This document shows, piece by piece, positions 36,347-50,099 of a DNA stretch of 64,000 nucleotides. The position numbers and the translations under genes were made by a program. The DNA comes from Cerrena zonata. Lineage: Eukaryota > Basidiomycota > Agaricomycetes > Polyporales > Cerrenaceae. How positions within the stretch are numbered: the first letter of the stretch is position 1; each line of letters begins with the position of its first letter. The stretch is taken from positions 1,550,001 to 1,614,000 of the forward strand of contig JASBNA010000002.1 in assembly GCA_038087015.1 (NCBI GenBank), read 5' to 3'. The notes beneath the pieces are model-generated. The model had not been told where the DNA came from. It saw nothing but the letters and a program-made list of their open reading frames with translations, and made no database searches.

Positions 36347-37447
36347 TCAAGAAGAGCTACCAGACTCAGATGTCGAGACATCTTTACCTTTCCCGTTGGC
36401 ACAATGGTACTACTTTGGGAAACGCTCGGTGAAGGCGTCGAAGGGCTGCTGATTCCACCTCCGGCGAGTTGCCAGGCCGGAATAGTGGGTTTTGGATTAC
36501 AGGTGTAGAAAGACCACCAGAGACACTAGGGGCCACGACTGAGAAGTAAAGCCTTTAGTGACTTCAATTCCTGTTGTAACTCGGACATAGATTGTGATTG
36601 ACTCTCTTTAGTCTTCTCAATAAGCTGAAGGAGCGGTGATTAGTTGAGAGTAACATATTAAATTGACTCTTTACCTTGGGAAGCATGTCGCGCACGTTGT
36701 CAACTTCTTGGCGAATTTCGCGCATTTCATCTCTTGTCCGCACTTCGCCTTCTCTCATGTCTTTCACCTACGGCAGCAACGTCTTCGGTCACAGCATCGA
36801 CCTTGGCTTTCTGTTCCTCTACAGCAACTCGTACTGCAGTTGTTTCTTGTTGAATCTCTTTCAGGAGTGCCTCGGCTGCATCAAATTGTGCGGTCAAGGC
36901 ATCCCTGTCTGCTTCGTACGCAGTAGAAGATGGTGGTCGCAGGTGAGGGAGAACATATTTCTACCGAAGTCGAAATTAGAGAGTGGTTCAGCAGAGTTGA
37001 GAAACTACTCACTCGGAATAGGGAGGCAGCACCATAAGCAACAGCGCCAGAGACAACAGATGTAATCTGTTAACAAGCATTAGCTTTAAGTACCGTCTAT
37101 AGCAAGTACTCGGCTCACGAAATAATCCCTCCAATCCCATGGTTGCGGTAGTTGCGCCATTTGAGGGCCGTACATCGGTGCATATGGACTCGGACCGTAC
37201 TGCTGTACGGGAATAGATTGTACACTCTGGTTTGTGGCAGCTAATCTCATAGCTTCCTCGATTTCAGGACCGGTCAGACCCTTGGCTTCCAAGAATTGGA
37301 TGCGTTGGGCAAAGGGGGATGCCTGGGTCTATAAATCTATCTATTTTAGCATATTTAATAAAGAGAGACTTCTGCTGCACCCGCCTTTGGGTCTGCAAGA
37401 AAAGCCACTGCATTGCGGACGAGTTCATGTCTGTCTGGTGAAGCCAT
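36347..37447 (-). CDS. PEX14: Peroxin PEX14, reading frame broken several times
   Basis: Peroxisome membrane docking protein for PEX5 cargo import. Exons 37370..37447, 37119..37328, 37013..37066, 36675..36960 and 36624 leftward. The N-terminal PEX5-binding domain is clear (RNAVAFLADPK, ASPFAQRIQFLEAKGLTG), then one membrane segment (VVSGAVAYGAASLF), a coiled coil, and IPAWQLAGGG near the C-terminus. Exon 4 has one extra base near 36768. In exon 5 an in-frame TAG (36526-36528) follows LLLSRGP. Conserved-looking sequence continues in other frames, with shifts near runs at 36529-36532, 36487-36496 and 36387-36394. Either assembly errors or decay. Confidence 0.8.
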
Positions 37448-37604
37448 GATTGCAGATGTCCGAGTCGAGGAATGAGTGCGGGGAAGCGCCGGAGAGAGTC
37501 GGTCGCTTCCGGGGCCGAGGCGCCGTGTGAGCGCCTGTTTGAATGACCCTATTCGTGGAGGGCCAAAACTTCTTCACTCATTACCCATATCTCCTCCCTC
37601 AGGC
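37448..37604. promoter_or_regulatory. Bidirectional promoter PEX14 / TUF1
   Basis: Only 157 nt separate the two outward-facing ATGs. The region is G/C-rich near PEX14 and C/T-rich just before the TUF1 start, with no TATA box on either strand. Confidence 0.6.
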
Positions 37605-39420
37605 ATGCTTAGGACACAGTTGACTTCGACAAGAGCAGTTGCTCGCAGACTCTACAGCTCTCGGGGTACGTGTATCAAGTTGCTGCTTGAAAATTCCAAC
37701 ATTAAAGCAACGAAACAGCTACACAGTCACTGTTTGTCTGTGCCAGAACAGCGGCACGGAGTCCCGCATATCCTACCCACTCATCCCTCTTCCAGAAACA
37801 TGGCGTTAACCTTGGTATGCTCTTCACTAGTCCAATGCGCTTTAGGTTAATCTGTCCTCGTAGTTGTTCGCAGAGGCTATGCTGACGGACCCAACAAGTT
37901 TGACCGATCGAAGCCATTTATGAACATCGGTACTATTGGTGGGTTTCGTGTCATCTGAATGTTGAGGCAACTTACTAAGCGTATTATAGGTCACGTCGAT
38001 CATGGTAAAACTACCTTGACTGCTGCCATCACAAAAGTTCTTGCTGAGCAAGGAGGTGCCAAGTTCACCGACTATGCTGAAATTGACAAGGCTCCAGAAG
38101 AGAAAGCCCGTGGTATCACCATTAACTCTGCTCACGTCGAGTACGAATCTGCTAACAGGCACTATGGTCACATTGATTGTCCCGGACACGCTGATTGTGA
38201 GTAGCGCGATACGTCAGTAATTATAGTTATGCTCATTACCAAACTAGACATTAAGAACATGATTACGGGTGCCGCATCTATGGACGGCGCTATCATTGTC
38301 GTTTCGGCTACTGACGGTCAGATGCCTCAGACCCGAGAGCACTTGCTTTTGGCTCGCCAAGTTGGTATCAAGAAACTGGTTGTCTTCATTAACAAGGTGG
38401 ATATGATCTCGGACAACGAGATTCTCGACCTTGTCGATATGGAAATCCGTGACCTCTTGACCACCTACAACTTCGATGGCGAGAACACACCCATCATTAT
38501 GGGTTCCGCACTCGCTGCTTTGGATGGCAAGAACGACGATATTGGCAAAACCAAGATTCTCGAGCTCATTGAGGCTTGTGATCAATGGCTCGAGGTTCCT
38601 CCTCGTGATCTCGACAAGCCTTACCTCATGCCCATTGAAGGTCAGTCATATATTTAGCTCTAGAAGTGTCAGGGATATTGAGTGTTGCTTGCAGAAACCT
38701 ACTCCATCTCTGGTCGTGGAACTGTGGCTTGTGGACGCGTGAGTGTGGCGTTGCTTATTATATAATTCCCCATTACTCATTTACCAATAGGCCGAGCGGG
38801 GTACCATCAACAAGGGTGATGAAGTCGAGATCATCGGCCACGGCCAACGGATCAAGACCACTGTCACTGGTATTGAAATGTTCCGAAAGGAGCTCGACCG
38901 GGGAGAGGCTGGTGATAACATGGGTGTTCTGCTTCGTGGTATCAAGCGTGAGCTTATTGCCCGTGGACAAGTCATTGCTGCTCCCGGCACCATGAAGTCA
39001 GCAAAGAAGTTCTTGGCCCAAATTTACGTATGTCGACAGCCTTTGTTGTATCAGACGATTTAACTAATGGTTGGCGTCAATAGGTCTTGACCAAGGATGA
39101 AGGTGGCCGATACACTCCTTTCACTATCAACTATAAGCCTCAGTTGTTCATGCGAACTGCTGATACCACTGTTGGCTTGGACTGGCCGGAGGGTACTACT
39201 GATGTTGAAAGCAAGATGGTCATGCCCGGTGACAACATTGAAGTCGTTTGTGAGCTCCACAACGATCTCGCTGCTGACGTTGGTACTCGGTATGTGTTAA
39301 TTTTGCTACCAAGGTAGACACAACACTGACAATTTGACTTGTAGTTTCACTCTTCGTGAGGGTGGCAAGACCGTCGGTACTGGTATTGTCACCAAGGTTC
39401 TTGAGTACGTCCAGGTTTAA
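37605..39420 (+). CDS. TUF1: Mitochondrial elongation factor Tu
   Basis: GTPase that brings aminoacyl-tRNA to the mitoribosome. Eight exons (37605..37665, 37864..37938, 37990..38196, 38248..38640, 38695..38738, 38791..39027, 39084..39289, 39345..39420) give 432 aa. An Arg/Ser presequence ([19 protein letters not shown]) precedes the G domain: GHVDHGKT, the DCPGH motif (its last residues across intron 3) and NKVD. Domain II and III marks are [14 protein letters not shown] and [13 protein letters not shown]. Intron 1, inside the presequence, is long for this genome (198 nt); no extra exon inside it keeps phase. Confidence 0.97.
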
Positions 39421-39846
39421 GTTTCTGGGAAGTCGCACTATTCTTTTCGCACTGCTTTGTATATGCTCTTGTAATCTTCGTGCACATCTACGTATTCCTC
39501 CCCACCCTTCCGGAAAAGTATAGACGTCTTAGTTTAGTTTTATCTCCTGCTCATGATCATGCTTCGCACCACTCTTCACATCCGCACTCTATAATCAGAC
39601 ATGTACAATCCTCTGGTATAGACATGCCATCGCTAATCTCGTGTGCTTGATATTCTGAATTTTGCGTCTTGTGTCGATATTCATAGATTCCAAGCGAATA
39701 CATACTCGGTCCCATGTGTTATCGTACGTTACAGACGTACAAATGCAGTAATGCAAGTATGGACCAAACGGACCGCCGTCGGGGTGTTTAGAACGTCCCG
39801 CTTAACACTGAACTCCTTGTTCTTCCGTCCTCCTCGACCATCCAAA
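39421..39846. other. Intergenic TUF1 / GCV3
   Basis: 426 nt between two rightward genes. No gene is supported. Confidence 0.55.
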
Positions 39847-40618
39847 ATGTTCAACGCTATTCGTGTTGCCTCCAAGTCTGCAGCTTCTGCGCGAGCACTT
39901 AGCAGACCTACTGCCTCTGCTCGGGCGCCATGGATGACAGCATTTGCGCGAACTGTTGTCAGTAAGTGCAAAACATATCAGTTTTCATTGGAAAACATGT
40001 TCATGGCGTGTTTTTAGCAAAGAGGTTCACTGAGGACCACGAAGCTGTCATTTTCGATGATAGTACTAATGTTGGGACTGTCACTATTACAGACTATGCC
40101 CAGTCGAGTCTCGGAGATGTCGTTTTCGTAGAGCTCCCAACTGTTGGTACTGAAGTAGCCAAAGGCGGTACGTTCATACTTGCTTATTTTCTTTCATGTG
40201 GTGCATACTTAATCAATTTGCTTGAAGACCAAATCGGCGCAGTAGAAAGTGTTAAAGCCGCATCGGACATTGTAAGTAAATACGCCAAATCTGACCCGTT
40301 GTATTATGTTAATCAACTTTCAACAGTATGCCCCTATCTCTGGTGTAGTTGAGGAAGTCAACCAGGCTCTGAATGACCAGCCAAGTTTGCTGAACAAGTC
40401 ACCGGAAGGCGATGGTACGTGAAATTATTTTGAATCGAGAGTAATTGGTGCTTATAGCTATGTAATAGGTTGGTTGTGCAAGATTAAGGCTGCTGACGCT
40501 TCGGAGGTAAGTTTGCCTGAGTCTAGTGCATTCCTCTTGACATTAAATGACCTTGTATTTCTAACAGACGGAGGCTTTGATGGACGCGGAGGCCTACAAG
40601 AAGCACTGTGAGTCATAG
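39847..40618 (+). CDS. GCV3: Glycine cleavage system H protein, mitochondrial
   Basis: Lipoyl carrier that shuttles the methylamine group of glycine between the P, T and L proteins. It is also a route for lipoate transfer to other enzymes. Exons 39847..39961, 40018..40167, 40228..40271, 40327..40414, 40469..40506 and 40568..40618 give 161 aa. An Ala/Ser/Arg presequence of about 38 residues precedes [34 protein letters not shown], the lipoylation site in ESVKAASD (Lys98), and a C-terminal GWLCKIK. Phases agree. It faces the complex I ESSS gene with 207 nt between stops. Confidence 0.97.
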
Positions 40619-40825
40619 AGAGGTGACAAGTGGCCTTTGTGGCAAGCGTAATGAAGGATGCTTGAATACTGATGGACTGGGGGATCTTCCGGCACACATA
40701 GACTCATAGATAGAACAATAATACACATAATATGAGAAAGAGGTGGATATGATTCTCTAGGATGAGTGAATGGATGGTGTAATTGCAAAAATGAAGGTTG
40801 AGGTATGTTGTATCATAGGTAGAGA

Positions 40826-41266
40826 TCACGGATAGTCTGTCTTCTCCCCTCTAGCTTCCATTCGTGCCTTGGCCTCCTGTAGTGCCCAAGTTTGAATGCT
40901 AATAGAAGGACCAGTCAGGGCATATGAGAGAGGAACAAGTAGCAATGCAACGCACGTAGTGTCGGGCTTGTAGTACAACAACACAGAAATAGCTGCCATT
41001 CCTCCATAAATTCCGGCATACCAGATATTCTCCCAACCTTCCTTCTTGCGTTTGTCACCAGTCGGTGATGGCTATTTGGACCTCAAGATCAATGGTCAAA
41101 TCATAAAGCATGGATTTGGGAATGGACGAACCTTTTCGCCGAAGAGCCAGCCAGAAGGTTCGTTGTAGTGAGGTCCATGACCACCGGAGGCGTAGCGACG
41201 CCCTGTCGTGGGCAGACGACGAATCGCGCCTGCCCGTAGTGTTTGTGTTAGTGCCGAGGGCTGCAT
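40826..41266 (-). CDS. NDUFB11: NADH dehydrogenase (complex I) ESSS subunit
   Basis: Accessory one-helix subunit of respiratory complex I (NDUFB11/ESSS type) in the inner mitochondrial membrane. Exons 41132..41266, 40956..41071 and 40826..40898 give 107 aa. A basic presequence (MQPSALTQTLRAGAIRRLPT) precedes GGHGPHYNEPSGWLFGE, EGWENIWYAGIYGGM and the membrane segment AAISVLLYY. The start at 41266 gives a proper presequence; an upstream ATG at 41342 would need another exon. This is a small gene that is easy to miss. Confidence 0.88.
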
Positions 41267-41484
41267 GAATGGTGGTGAGATGCAACGACCTGCATCTTAC
41301 TTCGACGTTGGGGACCGACAATAGGCGCCCATTGAAACTCATTGCTTAGGTTAGGGTTCAAGTCGATCCCTCGATGTGCAGATTTGTGCAAGTTACTATT
41401 TAAAAGTAGAGGTAATGCAGATGACGGCTACATGAATGCACGAGAGGAAGAAGACTTCGGTGTCAGATTATTTTCTCATGTAGA

Positions 41485-42432
41485 TCATACATCCTTTCTC
41501 AAGATTTGATAGTCACATTCCTCGGGCTCTGCGTCTGGATCCTCTTCGTCTACATAATCTGGGGATGTAAAGTCCAACTTAAACCTAGTTGGAATGCCAT
41601 TAGAAGCAGTTTAGAGTGATATCACCCAGAGGAATACTGACCCCACAGCAATGTAAAAGCCCATGGCCAGCGTGTTAACTACGACTTCATGAAGCATAGA
41701 TAAATAAAGTAAAGCCTCAGAGATAGACGCACCTTTCAGAGCCGTCAGTTTGATGCAATGCATGCTATACTTTGCACCGATACGAGAAAGCGTTTCAATA
41801 AGAAACCTCCCAATCCCGGAACGTTTTGAGGATTTCATGAGTTGGAGCTCATAACTAAGAACGTTTGAGTCGAACGACGTAGTTAGGTCAGTGTACGGTC
41901 TACTCACCAGTAAATCATGTTTTCGTCGTATTCTTCATCAAATCGGAACATAACAAACCCAGCGATATCATCACGTCCTTCGGTATCACCGGACGCTCGA
42001 TACACAATGATAAACCTGGAGTGCTTATGGAAGAGCTCATTTTGTTTTTCACTAGCATCCCATCTCATAGACGAGCTTTCGGCCCTTATATATTTATCAG
42101 ATAGTGCAATACCAATTTTACCCCAGGGATAAGACGTACATCTCCCTCATATTGTCATTCGTGATGCTGAATATTATTTCACGCTCTTGCTTGATCAATT
42201 CCGACGACCAAGCGTATCTGACCGAGTAACTGTGGTGGGTTCAATCAGTGAACCTCTTCGTTCACATAAATACTACATACGGGATATCTTTCAGGGTTAC
42301 TGATGTTGGAAAGCATGATGACAGTGCTTTGCTAGATACCTTCACTAAACATCAACAACTTGTTCGAATGTACGTGAGACGATATGGAACACTAACCTTG
42401 TTAGCTGTCCGGACTGCAAGAGTGAGCCTCAT
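41485..42432 (-). CDS. NAA40: N-alpha-acetyltransferase 40 (Nat4)
   Basis: GNAT acetyltransferase; the known family acetylates the N-terminus of histones H4 and H2A. Seven exons (42397..42432, 42281..42339, 42140..42229, 41908..42084, 41733..41854, 41642..41678, 41485..41584) give 206 aa. Visible marks are FIIVYRASGD, IAGFVMFRFDEEYDENMIYC, YELQLMKSSKRSGIGRFLIE (acetyl-CoA loop R-x-G-I-G) and TLAMGFYIAVGF. The start MRLTLAVRTANK is the only nearby in-frame ATG; the short first exon makes it the weakest part. All phases agree, including a 37-nt exon. Confidence 0.88.
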
Positions 42433-42754
42433 CTCATACTGTCGCCTTGAGAAATTGACTCCTGCTTCTGAGCGTTCAGATGAAGGCGTCAAGCTCAAAG
42501 ACTCGAAGTACGAGTACTAATAGCAGTCACGGTGTAAAGTTCAAATGAATGTGCCTTGATATCATGGCGGAGCGCTTAAGTGCAGTGACCTCCGATCGAT
42601 CATATTCGGAAGAAATTCGTGAACTTGAGAGCTTACTATCATAACAACTACTAGTGTATCCATCTCTAAACTTCAAGGAGCAGACCGTCTACCTTTGAAA
42701 TCTCCTTGCATATTGCTACTCATCAATATACCGTACAAGTAACCGATCCTCAAT
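42433..42754. other. Divergent promoter region NAA40 / RIO2
   Basis: 322 nt between outward-facing starts. No recognisable element. Confidence 0.5.
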
Positions 42755-44654
<1,900 letters not shown>

Positions 44655-45025
44655 TGCGATCTTGGACATTGAATGTATATTCACCAAGATACATGTTATC
44701 TGTATGCGTGACCCTGACCCCCACCTTTCGTTCTGGCAGTATTTCTTCATCATGATTATGATGTCATTGTATCTCTATTGCAATAGTACTAGTCAAGTTT
44801 AACTTGTAGCGCTACCTAAGCGAACCACACGTCCCCAGCATGGGCCCGTTTCTACTTCAAACCAAACTATGACCAATGTATCATACAGATCTAAGTTATC
44901 CTTAGTTTCCAAATATTTCATGATTTCCCTTACTACTAGACGCTCTAGATTAGAATTCGACACATCCCGATCGTAACTTGATCAAATTCACTCATCCTTG
45001 CTCCTTGCCTCGGAAGTCCTTGATC
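44655..45025. other. Intergenic RIO2 / ELP4
   Basis: 371 nt between two rightward genes. No gene is supported. Confidence 0.55.
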
Positions 45026-46539
45026 ATGTCTTCGTTCAAACGTAAAACCTCTAGCCATGTTACCAATCCAATTGGGACTCGAGTTATACCCGGACCCGTA
45101 TCGACCTTCATAACCTCTTCAGGGGTACCTTCTCTAGACGACATACTGGGAGGAGGTCTACCTTTGACTTGCTCTTTGCTTGTACTAGCTTCCGATTTGC
45201 ATACAGCATACGGCGAACTAATACAAAAATACTTTATTGCCCAAGGTCTCGCGTGCGGACAAACTGTCTGTGTTCTTGACGACGATGCTCAACAATTTGT
45301 GTCTGAATGTATGTGGATGCCAGGCCAAGGGGCACAAGTACAAAACTTCGTACCTTCAACGAATGATCACATTGACGATGAAGAGGACGAATCTTCGAAG
45401 AGTCATGATGCTAAGATAAAAATCGCATGGAGATACGAACAGATGAAACAATTCCAAACTACTGTGTCCTCTGCTTCCCAGTATGTTGTAAGTTTACTCC
45501 AATTATTATGGCTATTACTTTAACGGGTTTTTTGGCTCCTAGGAGTAATGAAGACTTTTGCAAAGTTTTCGATTTGACATCTCGGATACCTTCTGACATT
45601 GTCAATTCTTCACAACTCGTCTCTGTGAACGTTACGACAAATACCGATGAATTACCAACTAGAAGGCTCTTGCGTTCAATAGAGGAAATCCTCAAACAGG
45701 AAGATCCTACGTCTTACAAGCCAATACGGATCTGCATTCCAACGCTAGGCTCCCCTCAGTGGGGTGACGTTCAACCACAGGTGAATCTAACGAGCAGGCC
45801 TCCACTCCAAATCTAAGCTAATGACATTTACCCAGGAACTGTGTTATTTCTTACATACACTACGTTCCATAATCCGTAGACATCCTCACGCGTGTCTGTC
45901 CATCTCCCTTGCCCCTCACCTGTGTACGGATGCATGGGGTGGCCCAGGGTGGACGCAAAAATTAGGTTGGTTATCAGACGCGTGCGTTTCTTTGACTGCA
46001 TTCACTAGTAAGTAATAGTTTCTCTCTCCATTCACATACTCATACGCCTACGTCACAAAGCAAACCCTTCACTATCCGCACTTTTCCCATCGCATCATGG
46101 ATTTGTTCATATACACTCCCTCCCTGCACCCCACACACTCCTATCCCCAAGTGACAAATTTTCCAGCCTTCGTGGCCTTTCGTCTTCCGGAGAAAACAAC
46201 CTCGCGTTTAAATGTATGAGAAAGCGACTGATATTCGAAACGCTACACTTGGACGTCGAAGGCGGCGTCGGTGAACGAAGAACCACACCCTCTACCACAG
46301 CCACTGTGATAGAAGAATCCACACACGCCCAGCACCAACATTTCCATCCTCCAGGTAACTCCATTCCATCAGAAGCATTAGCAAAGGTCGAAGTACAGTT
46401 GGAAGGTGTTCGAGAGCAAGAAACAAAGGTGGAGGTCCAGGAACAGCCCGCCGTGCCGCGACCGTCCGCCTTCAAGAAAGCGAAGCCGAAGAAGAAAGTG
46501 GCATTCCATTCGGATCGACCAGATTTATACGATTTCTAG
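45026..46539 (+). CDS. ELP4: Elongator complex protein 4
   Basis: RecA-like subunit of the Elongator accessory ring (ELP4-5-6), needed for wobble-uridine modification of tRNA. Exons 45026..45480, 45543..45780, 45836..46007 and 46061..46539 give 447 aa. The family start is clear: GTRVIPGPVSTFITSSGVPS, LDDILGGGLPL. Exon 4 carries HHGFVHIHSLPAPHTLLSP and RKRLIFETLHLDVEGGVGE. As known for ELP4, the P-loop is not canonical. The last 60 residues are charged and variable. Its stop is 11 nt from the stop of the convergent F-box gene. Confidence 0.93.
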
Positions 46540-46550
46540 ACAACTTGCGA

Positions 46551-48117
46551 TCAGATAGAGGGACTGTATAATGGTGCAGTGTATATGGAATGTTTACCTG
46601 TAAACGGTATAATGTCATCTTCCAAGTTTGCGATTGCCGTTTGAAGTTCTTCTCGCAATTCCCGAATGAAGGCAAGGGGTCCAACGGCAGGCTCCGCTGG
46701 CAACTCTGCTAGCTCTTCCTCGTATTCGAGCGAGTCCTCGGAGCCTTCTTCACCTTGATCTGCATCTGGCAACGTACCCAAATCGCTACCTGTGCAGTCC
46801 TCCAATTTAATGCCTTGACCTATACAATGATCCCACCATCGCTCGTATCTCGGATAACAGGCCTTGCTAGGACCATTGGCTGCCTCTAAATCCTGTAACA
46901 GGACCTTATCAAGGATTCGTATACGGGAAAGCTTGGGAAAATTGGTTTTATTGAGGGCTCGCATATTTTTGTCGTTGAAAAATTGGGAGATAGTTTGCAT
47001 TTGGGGAGAAATACCTGGTACCCATCCTACCCCGAAGGCATGCCTGAGGCCGTGCAACCCGATAAAAGTGATGTTAGGATGAGGAACGCGAAACAATCTG
47101 GCTATCTCCGTTCCATTTTGAGGAAAACGCCAGTCTGCGTTGAAGGATAAAGCTTGTAGCTGGGGACAAAAGTCTACAAGCGACTCCGGCAATGTCCCCA
47201 AGCAAGTTGAATGTATGTCCAGATGTGTAAGTCGAGAACCATAATTACGAAGTAACTCTTCGATGTCAGGAATTCCTTCGTTGAACTGTAGGCTGTCCAA
47301 CGTGAGCATCTCCAACGAGGGTAACTCCCATGACGAAGCTTGCTCGACGAGATCCGAGATGTGTCCGTATAGTAACAACTGCCGTAAACGAGGAAAGGTG
47401 ATGACTATTTCTGACATCATGCCGAGCTTGACTTCCTCAATTCCGGATCCACGAATCTCAAGATGCACGTGGACGAGTGAGGAAGAGAATGTGTCTAGGA
47501 CGACGATGACGTCCCGTAGCTTGCAGAGATCTGTATGCAGGTACAACGTTTGCAGATTTCTGGGGCGATACATACACAAGGCATTCGCCATTCCGGAGAA
47601 GGAATTCATCAAAGGTAAATCGACGAAGAGGACTTCGAGGTCCTTGCAGTACTTGATCACAGAACTGAAAATGGTTACTGTTTCGGCAAAATCCTCCTCA
47701 TTGGTCCTCAGATAACGCATGATGTATATTCGTCGAATCCATTTCGCAATGAAAGGTTCGTTCTTGATTGTAGCAAAGAATTGACGAAGACTTGATACGT
47801 CGATGAAGCAAACAATAGTAAACATGAACTCGGAGATCAATTGTCTCCAAACTCGAGATGTAGATGAGATGGCCTACGATTGACATTAGTATAACGTACA
47901 ATTGAAGGGTATGCGATCCAACCTTGAGTAGTTTGTATCTTTGTTGCAATGATAAAAGCAATGATTCGTTTGGGGAACGTAACGTCCAACTTTGGTAGAT
48001 CGGTTGGAACCATGAGTATGTTGAGGTTGCATCAGGTAATGTGGTGTCCTGTAGATGGTCATCTTGAAGAGCCCACTCGAATATTTGCATCCATGTCTCG
48101 TTTGGCAATGCAGACAT
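46551..48117 (-). CDS. F-box protein with leucine-rich repeats (1)
   Basis: Two exons (47923..48117, 46551..47873) give 505 aa. The N-terminal F-box begins MSALPNETWMQIFEWAL and closes with SRVWRQLISEF after the only intron (donor GTTGGA). Leucine-rich repeat-like lines follow (LRQLLLYGHI, LEMLTLDSL, LTHLDIHSTCLG, LQALSFN). The last 80 residues are acidic. It is likely an SCF substrate receptor; the target is unknown. It is divergent from the next F-box gene with 240 nt between starts. Basidiomycetes carry large, fast-evolving F-box families. Confidence 0.82.
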
Positions 48118-48357
48118 ATGGCAGTAAGACTCGGAGATGCGAAACAATATGATAGGCTGAGGGCAAGGTCGAACTTTAGACCAACCTTTTGGTGGTGCCT
48201 GGCAGTGGTTGCCGGCCCGGCTAATTTCCAATACAGTGAACCTTCCGCGCAATATTATACGCGGCTACAAAAGAGTTCTCGGACCAGGTTATGCTGTACC
48301 TTTCAATGTTTATCACGTCGATATTCAAATCCTATCTCTCAAGCAGCGTTTCTCTGC

Positions 48358-50001
48358 ATGCATCCAATATGGTGCATCGATGAGATCCTAAATGTTATCT
48401 TGTCGTATGTTGATCCTCCACACACTGACAGGTCTTCACGGGCTCCGGTTAAACCCACTGGGCGTAATACGTTCGCAGTACTAGCTAGGACGTGCAAGAC
48501 TTTTTCCGATCCTGCCCTCGATGCACTCTGGGAGTTTCCCAAGTCGATTTTACCTCTTCTCCAAATTCTACCTACATTTGGTAAACTAGAGGACGGAAAA
48601 TACGTTAGTGCTCCACCTTAGTTATCTATCTCCGAAACCTGACATAATTGACAGGGTATCTTGTCTCCCATTTTGCCGGAACATTGGGCAAGGTTCCAGT
48701 TCTATGCTTCACGTATACAATTCCTGGAATATGGTACATCGTCTGACAGGGATAACGCCTTTCCTCACGTTTTCGAATCCCTTGCAAAGGTAAAAGGTGA
48801 CGGTCCTCTGTTGCCTAATTTGCAACGGATTGTCTGGAAGCCGTATCGAACGATAGGCCCCGAGTTGATGGTCTTGATGACCCCTACCTTGAAGGATGCC
48901 AATATTTGTCCATTCAGATATATCGGGTCCATTGACTGCCCAGATGGAAAGCAGGTCGAAGGAGTTGGAACTCTCGAACTAGCGTCCATTCTGGACTCAT
49001 TGTCTTCTTCAGCTCTTGCTCTGGAGCATTTAACGATGGAGGGATCACTTACATCATCATCGACATCCAGTATAACCCGTTTCCGGCATCTTCGTACGCT
49101 GGACCTTGGTTCATGCGGGGCGTGGTCAAGCTCAGACACATTCCATGGGCTTGCTTCCCTAGAGCGGCTGGCCGAATTGAAAATTAATACAGATAAGCTG
49201 AACGTGAACAGCACGGGCTCTACGTCATCATTTCGTTCATTGCAGTCTTTGCACATTTCAGGAACACCCCCATCTATTCGCTCCGTTTTTTGCATCATCT
49301 CATCCACCCAGCTACGTTCCATCGTCATTGGTGGAAATTACTCGTACTATCCTGATGAATGGCGGCCTTGTTTCCATACCCTACAATCGCGATACCACAA
49401 TTCACTCACGCACTTTCGAATGAACCTCGTATTGGGGTGCCTCTCAATGACAAGAGAGAGCGAAAACATAATGGAGATCATTCGACCACTTCTTGATGTC
49501 TCCATCTTGCAAGTGGTGGTATTGAATCTAGAAGGACATTTGCGCGTAGATGATGCTGATATTGCTTCCATGGCCCATGCCTGGCAAAACTTGCGTCATC
49601 TTCATCTCTGGTGTCACAAATCAGGGAATGGTCCATCCCTGGAATCCCTAACTTCTTGCGCAGCAATGTGCCCTCATCTTCATCAGCTCGAGTTGCCGAT
49701 AGATGCCTCTAAACCTTCTTCGACTAGTGATGATCGCATGAAAAGGGATATGACGCAGGACCCGTCGGAACCTTCTCCAGGTGTGGTATCAAACGCAATG
49801 CGAAGCATCGAGTTTTTAGGCAATGTCGGGATCACAGATCCAGATTGGGTGGCAAGTCGCATCCGAAGCCTATTTCCCCAACTTCGATATTTCGAAGCTC
49901 ACTCCTGGGATCCTTCCATGGCCAAAATGTGGGATCAAGTCAGGCGATTGATTCCCGCTCGAAGAAAGGTACGGCAACGGCAACGGCAGCGGATCTACTA
50001 G
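48358..50001 (+). CDS. F-box-like protein with leucine-rich repeats (2)
   Basis: Two exons (48358..48603, 48655..50001) give 530 aa. The start MHPIWCIDEILNVILSYVD is a degenerate F-box and is followed by TFAVLARTCKTFSDPALDALW, a common block in agaricomycete F-box proteins. The rest has irregular LRR-like segments (LRTLDLGSCG, LQSLHISG, LRHLHLWCH). The C-terminus ends in a basic RQRQRQR stretch. Function beyond protein binding is unknown. It ends 98 nt from the convergent TRM44 stop. Confidence 0.8.
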
Positions 50002-50099
50002 CTCGCCCCTTTGTGTTTCTTTCCATACATCTTCATCTTCCATTTCTAGACTATGTTGTATTTTTCCTGGACGGCTACATACCCCTTTCCTGTTGTACA

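Noticed and set aside
36713..36900. A 67-nt GTACGA..GTAG intron in PEX14 exon 4 that would restore frame
   Set aside because: It would remove 22 residues of coiled coil that read as normal protein, and it does not explain the later breaks. A one-base insertion is simpler, but the intron is not excluded.
37666..37863. Possible extra exon inside the long first intron of TUF1
   Set aside because: Every candidate gives a stop or the wrong phase.
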